DNA from: Heloderma charlesbogerti
Lineage: Eukaryota > Chordata > Lepidosauria > Squamata > Helodermatidae
DNA: 64,000 nt
Assembly (NCBI GenBank): GCA_026122225.1
Contig: JANEZZ010003061.1
Coordinates: 5,580,001-5,644,000, forward strand
Reading direction: 5' to 3'
The translations under genes were made by a program, and so were the position numbers. The notes under the pieces are model-generated. The model was not told the DNA's origin, made no database searches, and was given only the letters and a program-made list of their open reading frames with translations. Shown here piece by piece: positions 22,101-33,117 of this stretch. Positions within the stretch are counted from its first letter, which is position 1; every line of letters begins with the position of its first letter.

Positions 22101-22398
22101 GGTTGTCACAGAGAAGAAGGCCAGGATCTCTTCTTGATCATCCCAGAGTGCAGGACATGGAATAATGGGCTCAAGTGACAGGAAGCCAGATTCCAGCTGA
22201 ACATCAGGAAAAACTTCCTGACTGTAAGAGCAATACGACAATGGAACCAATGACCTAGGGAGGTGGTGGGCTCTCCCACACTGGAGGCCTTCAAGACGAG
22301 GCTGGACAGCCTTCTGCCAGGGATGCTCTGACTTGGATTCCTGCACTGAGCAGGGGGTTGGACTCGATGGCCTTCTAGACCCCTTCCAACCCTACTAT

Positions 22399-22522
22399 GA
22401 GTGCTACCATATCTCCCCTCAGTCTTCTCTTCACAAGGCTAAACATGCCCAGTTCTTTCAGTCTCTCTTCATAGAGCTTTGTTTCCAGTCCCCTGATCAT
22501 CTTTGTTGCCCTCCTCTGAACT
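22399..22522 (-). repeat. Inverted CR1 fragment abutting the CR1 3' end
   Basis: Minus-strand match to 21966-22092 of the same element (ATCTCCCCTCAGTCTTCTCT, CATGCCCAGTTCTTTCAGTC). It begins exactly where the plus-strand CR1 stops, making an inverted repeat of about 120-base arms with a 306-base spacer. Confidence 0.85.
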
Positions 22523-22934
22523 CCTTTCTTCCCACCCTGGTGTAGAGGAAGTGTGGTGGCTTAACCCTTGTTATTCATAGCTGGCAAATATATGGAGCCT
22601 AGTAAACAGGATTTAATTCGCACTACAGTTCAGCTCTAGAATGGGGACTAATAAAGACAAGAATGCCTCTGGGCATGTGTGGATTGCCCCATCCTTCCCC
22701 AAGGGCGACCTTGACAACAAGTTAAAATTCTACAGGCAAAATTTCTCGCATCGCTACATTTGGATACTAAGGGAAAGCTTCACCTGTTGAATTCCTGTCT
22801 CTTACACACCCCTTAAAAGAGACCAGTGGGGGGGGGGAGTAGTGAGCTGAATCTAGGACGAAGGGACAAACAAGCCTTGGGGAGGAAATCTACACGTTTT
22901 GCCCCAGGCAGGCTGGAGCCTCGGTACCTCTTTA
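22523..22934. other. No gene seen
   Basis: Unique sequence without a convincing ORF or recognisable repeat. Confidence 0.5.
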
Positions 22935-23470
22935 AAAATCTATTAACAGCAGCCTAATAGCGGCAAAGGGCGAGGTGGCAGGTCTGGCTGGAGTTCTCCC
23001 AGCTGAAGTCGTCCTGCTTAGCGGCTCTGGAAGCGGCGGCCACACCCGGAGCTCTGGCTGGCAGGCGACGGAGGACGCCTCGTGTGCCTCCGTTGCTATG
23101 GAACGCCGGTCAATAAAGCGTGTTTGGATTGTGGAGCGAAGCGCAAGGTCTGTTTGCATAGTGGTTAGAGGTTCAAAAGTCGGCATTGTCCCACTGGCTG
23201 CGGGGGGGGGGGTGCAGGGAAGGAAGAGAACTCCGTAGCAGGAGGGGCTGCAGCCCCCGCAAACACCCCTTTTTCCTGACCTGCACCCGGAGATCAGGCG
23301 AGCATAACCCAGGCGCAAGAGGTCGGAGGCCCGCAGTCGGTATGATCTGGAGCAGGCCGGGTTAGGACGAGCGTAAAGCAGCCCTGTGCGAAAAGGTTCC
23401 TGGGACATAGAACTTGACCTGGGACTTTCCCGACTTGAGTGCCAACGTTCATTTCAGACCCATCATCAGC
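22935..23470. promoter_or_regulatory. CpG-rich unique island
   Basis: A non-repetitive stretch dense in CG dinucleotides within AT-rich intergenic DNA. It includes GTTGCTATGGAAC (23092-23104, like an RFX X-box with one base missing) and CAATAAAG beside it. Open frames of 87-158 codons cross it but match nothing I recognise. It could be a promoter of a noncoding transcript or an enhancer. Confidence 0.35.
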
Positions 23471-23492
23471 AACAACATTGCTGGGTGCGGCA

Positions 23493-23911
23493 CAGCGGTG
23501 CCGCTGGGGGCCAAAGTCCAGGGCCCTGCAGCCATGGGCCCCCCCAAATGACGCCCCAGAGACCAGCAGGTGACGGTGGGGGGGGGCAGTGGCAAACACC
23601 TCAGCACCTAGGCTGGCAAGCTTCATGTTGTTCCTGTAATCGTGATGGCGCTATGATTTGAGCGCAACTGCACATGCTCAGAGTATTTTTTAAAAAATAC
23701 GTAAGGGTCAGCAAGTTGTTGCTGATGTTTTGCTCTAACATATCAGGGATGTGTAAGCAGCTGTAAAGCATGGACATGGTGGGAGTGGTTGGAGAGAAGA
23801 GCATCTGTTAATGGTGTGCTTCATTCACAACTGAAGTAATACACATGGCCTTCTAAACGCCCCCGCCCGCCGGTTAAGTCCAGGGTCTAAAATTACGTAG
23901 CTGCACCACCG
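23493..23911 (+). mobile_element. hAT-like element, family R copy 2
   Basis: Starts CAGCGGTGCCGCTGGGGG and ends GTAGCTGCACCACCG, imperfect inverted ends of the hAT kind. Flanks GTGCGGCA (23485-23492) and GTGTGGCC (23912-23919), 6/8. No coding capacity. Confidence 0.65.
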
Positions 23912-24091
23912 GTGTGGCCTAAGGTTCCAGGAGGTCTTGTTTTTTGTGGCTTCTTTTCAGAGCCTCCAAGGGAAGGAGCAAGATCTCAGACAGGGGCCAA
24001 AGGGACAGGCAGGCCTTCGCTGTTAATTACACCTCTAATTAAGTCCGTAGTTACCCCTTAGCTCCCAGACTCCACCTCCTAAGTCTCAGTC

Positions 24092-24297
24092 CAGTAGAGG
24101 CTGGTGGCTCCGATTTCCGTAGGGCTGCCCATCCAATAGGGGTTTTAGTCAGAACCAGCCAAAACTCTAAAGGAACTTTCCAAAGTGCTGAACCCAATCC
24201 CCAAAATGGGTTCAGCACCTTGGATTTCTCCCTTGGAGTTCTGGCTGGTTCTGACTAACCCCCCACCACACCCATACCCACACCACCACCACCACTG
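24092..24297. mobile_element. hAT-like MITE, family A copy 2, perfect 8-bp duplication
   Basis: Starts CAGTAGAGGCTGGTGGCTCC. Flanked by TCTCAGTC on both sides (24084-24091 and 24298-24305). Both long arms are present (TTTAGTCAGAACCAGCC and GGCTGGTTCTGACTAA); the right end has been overgrown by CAC/ACC repeats. Confidence 0.93.
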
Positions 24298-24870
24298 TCT
24301 CAGTCTTGGGGCTTAAGAAGTTCTAGCGACCCTAATCAGTAACCTGGTTCAAGCTACAAGCGGTGCCGGCTCCAAGGTTTCGAGGACCATGGGCAAGACA
24401 CTCTCAGTGATCCCCTTCCCTCAGTAAGGCTACATACTGTCATTGTCACCAGCTGCTATTTCTCCTCCTCCTCCCCATTGCTACCACTCGCTGGCTTGGC
24501 AGGCAGAGAGCCAGGGAGCAAGCCGGCCGTGGCATCTACTGCACCTCCAGCACACCGCCACCATTGTCTGGGCTGGAGTGAGAGGTCCATGAACAAGCAG
24601 GCTGTGATGCTGAAAAGGAGGAGCAACTCCAGGCAGCTCTTATCAGTGGGCCTCTGCTAGAGTGTGGGCCCTCAGCAAGTGCCTGACTATGCCTACCTTG
24701 GATACCAGCCCCGGCTATGAGGGGTTACTTATCAGAAAGCTGCAATCCAACACACACACTTGTCTGGGAATAAAACCAATTGAACTCAGACAGGCTTACT
24801 TCTTGACTAAACGTGCATAGGATTAGGCTGAAATCCACTGACTTGAAATTAAGTGGTTCCATGAAAGGGC

Positions 24871-24970
24871 CTATCCAAGGTGTGGAAGCTCCTTTAGAGT
24901 TCTGACTGGTTCTGACTGAAATCCAGAGCAGATTTACCGCCCCACTGACATCGGAGCCACCAGCCTCCCT
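24871..24970. mobile_element. Family A half element
   Basis: Right arm only: CTATCCAAGGTG, GTTCTGACTGAAATCCAGAG, CATCGGAGCCACCAGCCTCC. Confidence 0.7.
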
Positions 24971-25508
24971 TGTCCAGGGGTGAATGCCATTTTCACTGAG
25001 AGCCATGCAAGAAGGTGGATTCCAAATCTTTCCAAAAGTTGTTCATCGCACAAAGAGAGTGTGCAGCTGTTGCAGAGGATTGGAACTGCTTCCCAGAAGC
25101 CTCCTTTGGGTTGTTGCTGGGGACACAGGATTCTCCCTCGTAGGTAATGTCACTTCAGCGCTATTTTGAATGCTAACAGATTTGGGGTATATGGATGTGT
25201 TTTCCGTATCATCTCTAAGACATTTTCATTCCTGGCCTTTTTGTGTCACCTAGGAATGGACGTGCTTTGCTTGAAGCACACTATTTGGTCCCCCATCCAC
25301 AGCTGTAGTACCAGAGCTATATACATTCCAGACCAAGCCAGTGGGGAGGTGTTCTCTTCTGCACACATGCCAAAGTAAGAGGGCTGCATGACTACCCTTA
25401 GAGCAGAAAAATGCCGCATTTCTGAATATTCCTGATGCTGCCAACTTCTTTTTTTTTAATGAGTCATTGCTTCTGCACCTTTAGCAGCTGGATGATCTGT
25501 AGACATAG

Positions 25509-25590
25509 GATTGTATCCAATGTTAGGCCTACTTAGAGTAGACCTATTGAAACAAATGGGACTTAAGTTAGACTAACTTTGGATACAATC
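25509..25590. mobile_element. Short palindrome, family G
   Basis: Arms GATTGTATCCAATGTTAG and CTAACTTTGGATACAATC, with ACTTAGAGTAGACC in the core. Related copies are at 52133, 52905 and 60891. Confidence 0.7.
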
Positions 25591-25990
25591 CATAAGATGT
25601 TTGCCTCCATGCTTCAATATGCTGCTGATTTTAAAAAATACACAAATTTTAAAAGATCAATACAAGTTATAATATCCAAAGGATTGCAAAGTGTTAATCA
25701 TATAGACAATGTATCAACAAATTGAAATCTTAGTAGACCTGTGCTCCATCCTATTTCTCACCCATCCACATTAACCCTTTCACCCACCCGCTTCTTCCCT
25801 TTTCACATTAAAATTCCGCCCGCACTGGAATATGCAGTGGATATCAAAAAGAAACCAAAACCAGAAGTGTGCGAAACAGTGTTTGGGCAAAATGCAGGAG
25901 AACCTAGTTTTGGCTAATCCTCACCAAAACATTTGAGAAATTAGAGGCATATTGGTGAAAATGCAGATCTTGTACTGTTTTGTAAGAGAT

Positions 25991-26214
25991 AGGGTGGTGT
26001 AGTGGTGAGAGCGTTGGACTGGGAGTCAGGAGATCCGGGTTCAAGTCCCCACTCAGCCACGGAAGCTCGCTGGGTGACTTTGGGCCAGTCACAGACTCTC
26101 AGCCCAACCTACCTCACAGGGTTGTTGTTGTGAGGATAAAATGGAGAGGAGGAGGATTGTGTATGCTGCCTTGGGCTCCTTAGGAGGAAAAAAAGTGGGA
26201 TATAAACGTAATAA

Positions 26215-26257
<43 letters not shown>

Positions 26258-26258
26258 A
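25991..26258 (+). repeat. tRNA-derived squamate SINE (S3), complete, with (AAAT)n tail
   Basis: A-box side GGTGGTGTAGTGGTGAGAGC, B box GGGTTCAAGTCCCC, body TGGGCCAGTCACAGACTCTC and GAGGATAAAATGGAGAGG, tail of (AAAT/TAAA) repeats 26216-26258. The best-preserved copy in the window. Confidence 0.88.
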
Positions 26259-26473
26259 CCACATTTCTCAGCTGCCCAACCGTCGGCAACACTAAATCCA
26301 CTGGCGATGTGCTAAATTCACTAGAGAGAAGGAGGTGATTTTTGAAAGGGAATGTAGAAATGCCTTTAGTGGATGGGAAGTTACGAGCAGGCCTACAAGC
26401 CAGCTGCTGCTTTCATTTAGGGTTCAATGCTGTAATAGCCTATAGCCCGTCATTGGAGGGATACACTTGAGAG

Positions 26474-26532
26474 TCAGTGTGATCGGTGTAATGGTTAGAG
26501 TGCTGGAGTAGGACTGGGGAGATCAAAGTCCA
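26474..26532 (+). repeat. SINE head fragment (S4)
   Basis: GTGTAATGGTTAGAGTGCTGG with a worn B box; only the tRNA-like head remains. Confidence 0.55.
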
Positions 26533-26540
26533 CATCTCTA

Positions 26541-26645
26541 GCAACCTGACGGTCTTCAGATGTATTGGACTACACAACACCCACCATGCTGGCTGGGGGT
26601 GATGGGAATTGTAGTGCAACACATTTGGAGAGCTGCAGGTTTACT
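26541..26645. mobile_element. Foldback MITE, family B
   Basis: TCTTCAGATGTATTGGACTA and its partner TAGTGCAACACATTTGGAGA flank a short core with CATGCTGGCTGGGG. Confidence 0.65.
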
Positions 26646-26654
26646 ATGATGGAT

Positions 26655-27290
26655 TGGTTTTAAGCTGCTTCTATACCACTTGACATCCCAGAATCTCCAA
26701 GTGGTTTACATAAAAGCACATACAGTACACTATAAAAAGCAATATAAAAACAGTATAAAACAATAAATACCTTTAAAATATTACAATGAACCCCATAAAA
26801 CAGAGTAGTGTCATGATCAGAGAAAGCTGGAGTCAGGGAAGGTGATGAACACATGGATTTTCAAGAGTTGTTTGACGCTCACCATAGTTTCCTCCTCTCA
26901 AACCACATGTGGGAGAGTGTTCTAGAGGGTGGGTGCTGATCCCGAGGAGGCCCACTTACGTGCCATTACCTGACAACACACTGTTAGTTGTGGAACATCC
27001 AATAAGGCCTCCTTGGAATATCTCAGGGGTCGATTTGGTGTATATAGGGGAAGGAGGTCAGGAAGGTATCCTGACCCTGAGTTGTTGAGGGCTTTTAGAG
27101 CACCATCCTATGAATGTTTAGACAGAAAAAAGTCCTACAACTCCCAGCATTCCCAAGCACTGGGGAATGCTGGGAGTTGTAGGACTTTTTCTGTCTGAAC
27201 AGGCATAGGATGGTACCCTTAATGTCAACAACAAAACCTTGAATATGGCTCAGTAGCTAATGGGCAGCCAGTGCAGTTTTTCAACACAGG
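26655..27290 (-). repeat. L2-like LINE 3' region, interrupted by an H palindrome
   Basis: The minus-strand tail (TATACCACTTGACATCCC..CCAAGTGGTTTACATAAAA) leads into the same UTR type as 3540-4345. The H copy at 27098 is nested in it, giving a relative age. Confidence 0.55.
27098..27218. mobile_element. Palindromic MITE, family H copy 6
   Basis: Starts GAGCACCATCCTATGAATG, ends GGCATAGGATGGTACCC. TTA flanks on both sides. Both arms share CATTCCC in place of CATGCCC. Confidence 0.88.
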
Positions 27291-27321
27291 CCAAGGCAGA
27301 CTGCCCTACTTAGCCATTGCT

Positions 27322-27455
27322 GAATGACCTTGAGTGAGTCACTCTCTCTGTCTAACTAACCTCCTTTGCAGGATTGTTGTACAGGCAGAATGGGTGATGT
27401 GGAGAGAAATGTGTATGCCACTCATACGGGGGGAGTAAAAATGCAAGAATAAAGA
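27322..27455 (+). repeat. SINE 3' half (S5)
   Basis: GAATGACCTTGAGTGAGTCA through GGATTGTTGTACAGGCAGAA; the tRNA-like head is missing. Confidence 0.5.
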
Positions 27456-27637
27456 CATCTATAAAAATAGTTTTCTCCTGCAAGACACCCACCCATTACA
27501 ATTTGCAGACACCTGTACTGGCCACCAAATTGTCTTCATATGCTCTGTGAATGGGTGGGAGGCCCTCCTCCATTGTATCTGAAATGTGCACAATGGATCT
27601 ATTGTGTGAGCATATCAAATCCTTGAAAAGTGGATTA

Positions 27638-28084
27638 TGCAATCCTATGGCCACTAGTTAGTGGCTAGATGGCCATAGGATATGTGGTTTTCCAGGAACC
27701 AACCTCAGAGCTTATGCTCCGAGGTCAGTTCCTGGAGAACTGACCTTCTCCCTGTTCCATGCTGCCTGCAAGGCAGCGTGGAATGGCCTCATGCTCCGCG
27801 CTCAGAAAAGGAGTACAGAGCAGCTAAAATGGGGCGTTCCGCGGGGCATTCCGGGGTGGGGAAGCCAGAAATGCCAGTATGGCACATCCTTTGTGTCATC
27901 CGGCAGCCTCCTCTCCTGCTCCGCCTTCCCACCGCTAGACAGCCAAAATCAGCTGTCTAGCCGCAAATGAAGGGCAGGAGAAGCGTGGAGGGAACAATTC
28001 CCTCTCCACTTCTCCTGCCCTGCAATGGATAGGCGCTTGCATCCGAGTTCGGAGGCAGCTGCCTATCCCCATGCGATTGTGCCC
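27638..28084. mobile_element. Multi-hairpin element with TTA flanks
   Basis: A 447-base stretch between TTA (27635-27637) and TTA (28085-28087), opening TGCAATCCTATGG and closing CATGCGATTGTGCCC, ends related to family H. Inside are consecutive hairpins: 27642-27681, 27690-27735, 27723-27745, 27755-27783, 27934-27961 and 27972-28020. No coding potential is obvious. It abuts H copy 7. Confidence 0.65.
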
Positions 28085-28087
28085 TTA

Positions 28088-28220
28088 GGGTGCTATCCTA
28101 TGCATGTTTAGACAGAAAAAAGGCCTACAACCCCCAGCATGTCCCAGCGAGCATGGCTGGCTGGGGCATGCTGGGAGTTATAGGCCTTTTTTCTGTCTAA
28201 CCACGCATAAGATTGTGCCT
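28088..28220. mobile_element. Palindromic MITE, family H copy 7
   Basis: Starts GGGTGCTATCCTATGCATG and ends AAGATTGTGCCT. TTA flanks both sides (28085-28087, 28221-28223). The left TTA is shared with the multi-hairpin element. Confidence 0.88.
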
Positions 28221-28223
28221 TTA

Positions 28224-28741
28224 GGTGTGTTTGCTTTGGGGATTGAAATAAATAAAAGTGTTCATCTAAACATATTTATTCATATTCATCATAGTCCTGG
28301 TGTGGTGGTTGTGTGAAATACAGTCTAAACAAGCCTGTTGCATTCACCAATAACACTTTTACTACAAAAAATAAAAATGTATAGAACAGTAAGATTCACA
28401 GTCTATATCACAGGGGTGGGCAGATTTCAGACTTTTTATTAAAACCCTGAGATCCATCAAGCGGAGCCCGGGCAAAAGACACACACTTAGAACGAAAGAA
28501 TTCTGAGCTCAGGAATTTTTTCTGAGTAAGAACACTGAATGGAAATCACAGCCCTTCCACACAGAAATCCACCCCTGGTTATCCCAAGCTCTCTTTATTT
28601 GGGCAGTATAACTTGGGTCTGGAGGGGAGTACTTTTGTTGCTGCTACAGTTAAACAATTTGGCATCCTTGCAGACCTCCTGCAAATCACCCAGAGATCTA
28701 CCAGCAGATTCAGATTCTTCCCACCACCCTGCTCCAAAGGG
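28224..28741. other. No gene seen
   Basis: AT-rich unique DNA. Confidence 0.5.
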
Positions 28742-28825
28742 CCTTGGATAGCTCCTTCAGAGTTCTGACTGAAACCTGGAGCGGATTTACTGGCCCACTG
28801 ACTTGGGAGTCACCAGCCTCCACTG
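28742..28825. mobile_element. Family A half element
   Basis: Right arm: CCTTGGATAGCTCC, AGTTCTGACTGAAACCTGG, CACCAGCCTCCACTG. Confidence 0.75.
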
Positions 28826-29077
28826 GCCATACCATTCTTGGAAGGAGTCAGTCTCTGTGTGTGTCCAGCATAAGGCTCCGCCTCCTGCCCTTTAATCTAT
28901 CCCTGGGTGGTTATCCATTACAGATAATTCCTAATCCTATCTGCAGTGGAAGTGACCCTCCATTCAATTCTGCTTAATTAACAGAAGTGACTTCCCCTTC
29001 TTTAGAAATGCACTTCTTGCTCCAGCTGGCCGTTTACAATCTATTGACCCCTAGTGCTGGATACCATTAGTGTCACA

Positions 29078-29079
<2 letters not shown>

Positions 29080-29121
<42 letters not shown>
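29080..29121. repeat. (TA)n microsatellite
   Basis: About 20 TA units. Confidence 0.95.
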
Positions 29122-29126
<5 letters not shown>

Positions 29127-30820
29127 CATCCGGCACAATTAGCACACTCTACCAGCAGCTCCTTGGCCCAAATGCAAAAGGCAGGCTAAGTAACAAGCTG
29201 GCACCCAATTACATACTTGACGGAGGGAGGGAGGAGGGAGCGACATCAGAGGGGAAAGGTCAGGCAATCAGAGGGAAAACATGGGGGCAACGAATACGGT
29301 TAGCCTGCAAAACCCAAGGGCCTTGTTTGCTAGGCCCTTTAGTCATCGTCCAGGTGCTCTTTGATGTCGGGGCCCATTGTTAGCTCTTCTGGTCCTTGCC
29401 TTTGGGCTGGGCCTTCTTCCATTTGCAGTGGCTGTCCTGACTTCAAAGAGACTCTGGCCCAAGCTTTTCTGTACTTTGGGCTTGAGTTGAAGGTTAGAAA
29501 AGAATGGCTCAGGATAGCTGGGTTTTCCTTCAAGAAGGAAGGCGGGACATCCCAGTGTTTTGGACCCTCGGAAGGGGGCTCAGATGCACTCATGTGGCAA
29601 TCAGTCCTCCCCCCTCCTCAGTCCATATGTCCATGGGCTTTCAGCTTACAAAACACTGCTTCCTAACCCATCTGCAGGGCAATTGGGACAATAGCAGGAC
29701 CAACGTGGGCTATACTGGCTGGTGGCTGCACAGTTAGTGATGTAGTGGAACAAGGACTCACAAGGTTGCAGCATCAGTTCTTAAAAAGAAAAGGGATGTT
29801 GATGTTATATGCCACCCACCACCGGACTTCCCTGTTCCCTCTGCACTTGGCTGCAATCCTCGCAGTTGTTGGGGACAGGGGGAAATGCATTTTCCCAACA
29901 ACAATATATTGTTCCCTGTTGTAATGCAGTATTTTGGGCTGCCTTTGTAACCCACTGGTACATTTTTCTTTAAGAATCTTGAGGGAATATTCTGCACATG
30001 CTCAGTAAAGGAGTGAGTTAGGGAGTGGCCACTATTTGGGGCAGTTACCAAAACTGCAGTGTGGAAGAGGCTTGTTTTTTCTTCCCTGTAAGACCTTGAA
30101 CTGTTGGGACAGGTTAGTAGGGAGGGTTCCTTTTGAATTCTTTTTAAAGCATTATGATTTTTTTTACAAATAGTATGAGTTCCTTGTTTGTTTATGTTGT
30201 TTTATATTGTATAAAGGGCTGTTTACATTGTTCCTGTGTTGAGGGATCCTGATCCACCTTGAGAAGATTGCTGCAGAGCTGGAGTGAACTGAGTAAAGAC
30301 TGTTTTCCTTCTTTGGCCAGCAGAGAAAAAATCAAACTTCAGAGAGAAGTTTTATTTATATTTTTGTTGTGGACTCAAACTGAAAAAAAAGACAGAACTT
30401 TGGGAGGTCTGTGCTCTGTTTTATTTTTTAGGTGATATGTGGTTATGCATGTAAAATTATTACATATGCATTATTGTTTTTAATTAAGATATTAAAATAT
30501 ATGTTAATTGTTCCTGTACAAAGCCTTTGCTGTGAGTCCCTTTAGAGACCCTGAAGAAGTGTTACATCTTGGTCTTGAGTGGGCAATTAAGAACTGTTCA
30601 CTTTACTAGAGACTTTCTCCTGGTTGGAGTCCTTCAACCCCCACCCTAGACCTACTCATGGATTCTTATGTTCTTATGAGTTAGCTCCCCATTCTTTCAC
30701 ATGACACTGGGCATGCAGGCCGAATTCTAACCATGCTTATTCAGAAGTGAGTCCCATTTATTTCAGTGACATGTTTACTCTCAAGTAATTATGCTTCAGA
30801 TTCCAGCCTTAGGCTTAGAA
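29122..30820. other. Repeat-poor stretch; one family E piece
   Basis: A family E fragment lies near 29850-30000 (ATTGTTCCCTGTTGTAATGC, AGTATTTTGGGCTGCC), and an F-like element near 30720-30806 ends CCAGCC before TTA. Otherwise unique, no gene. Confidence 0.5.
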
Positions 30821-30823
30821 CTA

Positions 30824-30837
30824 GTGCCGTCTAGTGG
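30824..30837 (-). promoter_or_regulatory. Candidate CTCF site, pointing left
   Basis: GTGCCGTCTAGTGG matches the reverse of the CTCF core CCASYAGRKGGCRS at 13 of 14 positions. It is unique sequence, not in a repeat I recognise. Confidence 0.4.
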
Positions 30838-31930
30838 CGTGTGAGTAATAAATGCTGGGAGCTGAGGATGCCTCAATCATCAGCTCCTGATTGTGCAAAA
30901 ATTAAGCAAGTTACAGCGTGTTTTCTGTCTCGGTGCTCCCTTTTATATATGCACCATAGTTTATCACACAGTTCTTGTGAGTGTTCAAACTAGTGCTGTG
31001 CTGAAAATGTTTTCCACATTTTTTTAGCCCTTCCCATTCAATTTGATAGAAAAGAAATTTTAAAAAGAAATTCAAAGAAAAGAATTTTGGAGAAATTTTT
31101 ATGGGTTGGGTTCGGGCTTCTTGTGCTTACCTTACTTATGAAGTGGTTGAGGAGTGTGTTTGAGTGTCCTCCCTTTCATTGTACAAACATTTTTCTGGCA
31201 GTCTGTAGCCTCCTCCTTCATTTCCTGCAGGTTGATTAAAGCCCAGGGGAAGACATGTTGAGTAATTTCTCCCATAGGGTTTTTTCAGATCAGGAAGCAA
31301 ACACAGCACCCTTGGCCACCTCACTGTGATTTGGGAAGCTCAAAAACACCAGCAAAATAAATTAAAAATAAATTATAAAATGCCCTCTTAGAAGACATTT
31401 TTCTCAGAAAAAGGCTTTTTTATTTTCTTACACCCACCCTAGAAATAAAATGTCATGTTGAGGAATTTTCTCCACATTTTCTTCATCATTTTTAATGGTA
31501 CCTGACTTGCCCCTCCTCCTTGCCCCTGAACAATGGTAGGTACGGGGCATCGTGGAGGATGCAAAACAGGGGCCAGGCTGCCTACTCTGTTGCTGCTGTT
31601 GCCACTTGCAGTGGCAGCGTAACCCCCCCCCCCGCCAAAAAAAAAAAACCCTTAGGAAAAAAGAAAGAAGCTGTGCCACAACCCCTGTCACTGGTGAGCC
31701 CTACCTGTGAGAAACTGTTGGCGAATTTATCTTCCCTTTGGAGAAATTAGGTGAAATTGCCCCCCAATTTCTCTGCCCACAAAGAGTGGAGAATTTAGAG
31801 AGGCCGTTTGTGCACAGCTCTAGTTCAGACACATTTGCAGGTAGTTTGATTCTGTAATGAACTAGGGAATCTGGGTGTAACAAAAATATGTACCTTGTTA
31901 TTATATCACTACCTTTACTATTTACTGAGC
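30838..31930. other. No gene seen
   Basis: AT-rich DNA with A/T runs; nothing recognised. Confidence 0.5.
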
Positions 31931-31934
31931 AAGT

Positions 31935-32027
31935 ACTTTTCATTTGTAGAGTACTTTACCATCTTTATTACTCTCACAACAGCCCTGTGAGGTAGACTAC
32001 AGCTCCCCCCCCCCATTTTAAAGATAG
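31935..32027 (-). repeat. MIR/CORE-SINE-like relic
   Basis: CTCTCACAACAGCCCTGTGA, GGTAG and CATTTTAAAGATAGAGG resemble the conserved part of MIR-type SINEs on the minus strand. Ancient if correct. Confidence 0.4.
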
Positions 32028-32290
32028 AGGTGCTATTCGCACTTAAGACTAAACCACCATGGGTTAATTTCTGTGTGGGGCTTAGCAGAGTGCGCTGGCC
32101 ACCATTTTGAATGTGCAAGCAGTGGGAGCTCCCTCATAGCTTGCTGTATCGTGCGAACTGGGTGTCATGGGTTGTTTGAGGGGGTGGACACCCCTCAAAT
32201 AACCCATAGCTTATTTTAGGGTCATTTGGGGGTTGTCTGCCACCTCAAGCAACCCACAACATTGGGTTGGCAGGACATGGCAAAATACAG
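32028..32290. repeat. Unclassified repeat, family C copy 2
   Basis: Shares AACCACCATGGGTT, GGCCACCATTTTGAATGTGC and CTCAAATAACCCATAG with 12318-12560. Confidence 0.5.
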
Positions 32291-32855
32291 CCAGCAGTGG
32301 TGCTCGTGGGCACCCTGTAAAAAGGGGCACCTGGCACAATACGACAGCCCCGGCTAAATTAAGCCATGGTGAACTGTTGCGTCATGTGGACTGCACCAGA
32401 GAATCAAGGGTGTTAAAGAGCAGAACCCAAAGAAACCCTCGGCTAGCCCTGAAACCTGCACTGTTAGCTTCCCATTAAGACTAGGATTCTTATGATGGGT
32501 GTTACTAAAACCTCCTACAGGACTGATCCAGTTTTTTTTTTAACTCAATGGAAAGTTTAGTTTACCTACCTTGAAACTGCACATTGCACTTTAACTCTCC
32601 TAAAGACTCTTGTTAATTATATAGGGCTTTGTAGCTTGGAATGACGCAACAGAAAATATCAAAATATACAGACACCTGGAGCAATTACATTTCTTCTGTT
32701 GTCCAAACCATAACTAAACATGGGCATAGACATTATTATTAAAAAAAAGAATGAGCTCAGCACACTTTGTCATTTCCATAAATGTATTATCAGAAGTGCA
32801 GATTATACCTGCAGATTATCTGTGGCAAAGGAAGTGTGATAATTTCCCTAATTAA

Positions 32856-32988
32856 GGACACAATCCTATGCATGTTTAGACAAAATAAAATCTGACAACT
32901 CCCAGCATTCCCCAGTCTGCATGGCTGGCTGGGGAATGCTGGGAGTTGTAAGACGTTTTTCTGTCTAAACATGCATAGGATTGCACCC
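32856..32988. mobile_element. Palindromic MITE, family H copy 8
   Basis: Starts GGACACAATCCTATGCATG and ends GCATAGGATTGCACCC, TAA on both sides (32853-32855, 32989-32991). Both arms share CATTCCCCAG. Confidence 0.9.
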
Positions 32989-33117
32989 TAAATTGTGCCA
33001 ATGATGTCATTATAATTATATATTTTTTAAAAATGTATATATGCTGCTGAAGATTGATTGATTCACTCTCTGTCTCTTCTAGGGTTACCAAAGTATGTAC
33101 AAATAACAAATAATCAA

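Larger units (their letters stand above)
17640..22398 (+). mobile_element. Near full-length CR1 LINE (decayed)
   Basis: About 4.7 kb, close to the usual full length of CR1. Order: GC-rich 5' region with a duplicated block, ORF1 (18409-19440), ORF2 with AP endonuclease and reverse transcriptase (about 19560-22100), and a 3' UTR ending CTTCCAACCCTACTATGA. It has stops and frameshifts in both ORFs, so it is not autonomous. The left boundary is approximate. Confidence 0.9.

Noticed and set aside
22932..23408. 158-codon minus-strand ORF in the CpG island
   Set aside because: No domain or codon pattern that I recognise; high GC lowers stop frequency.
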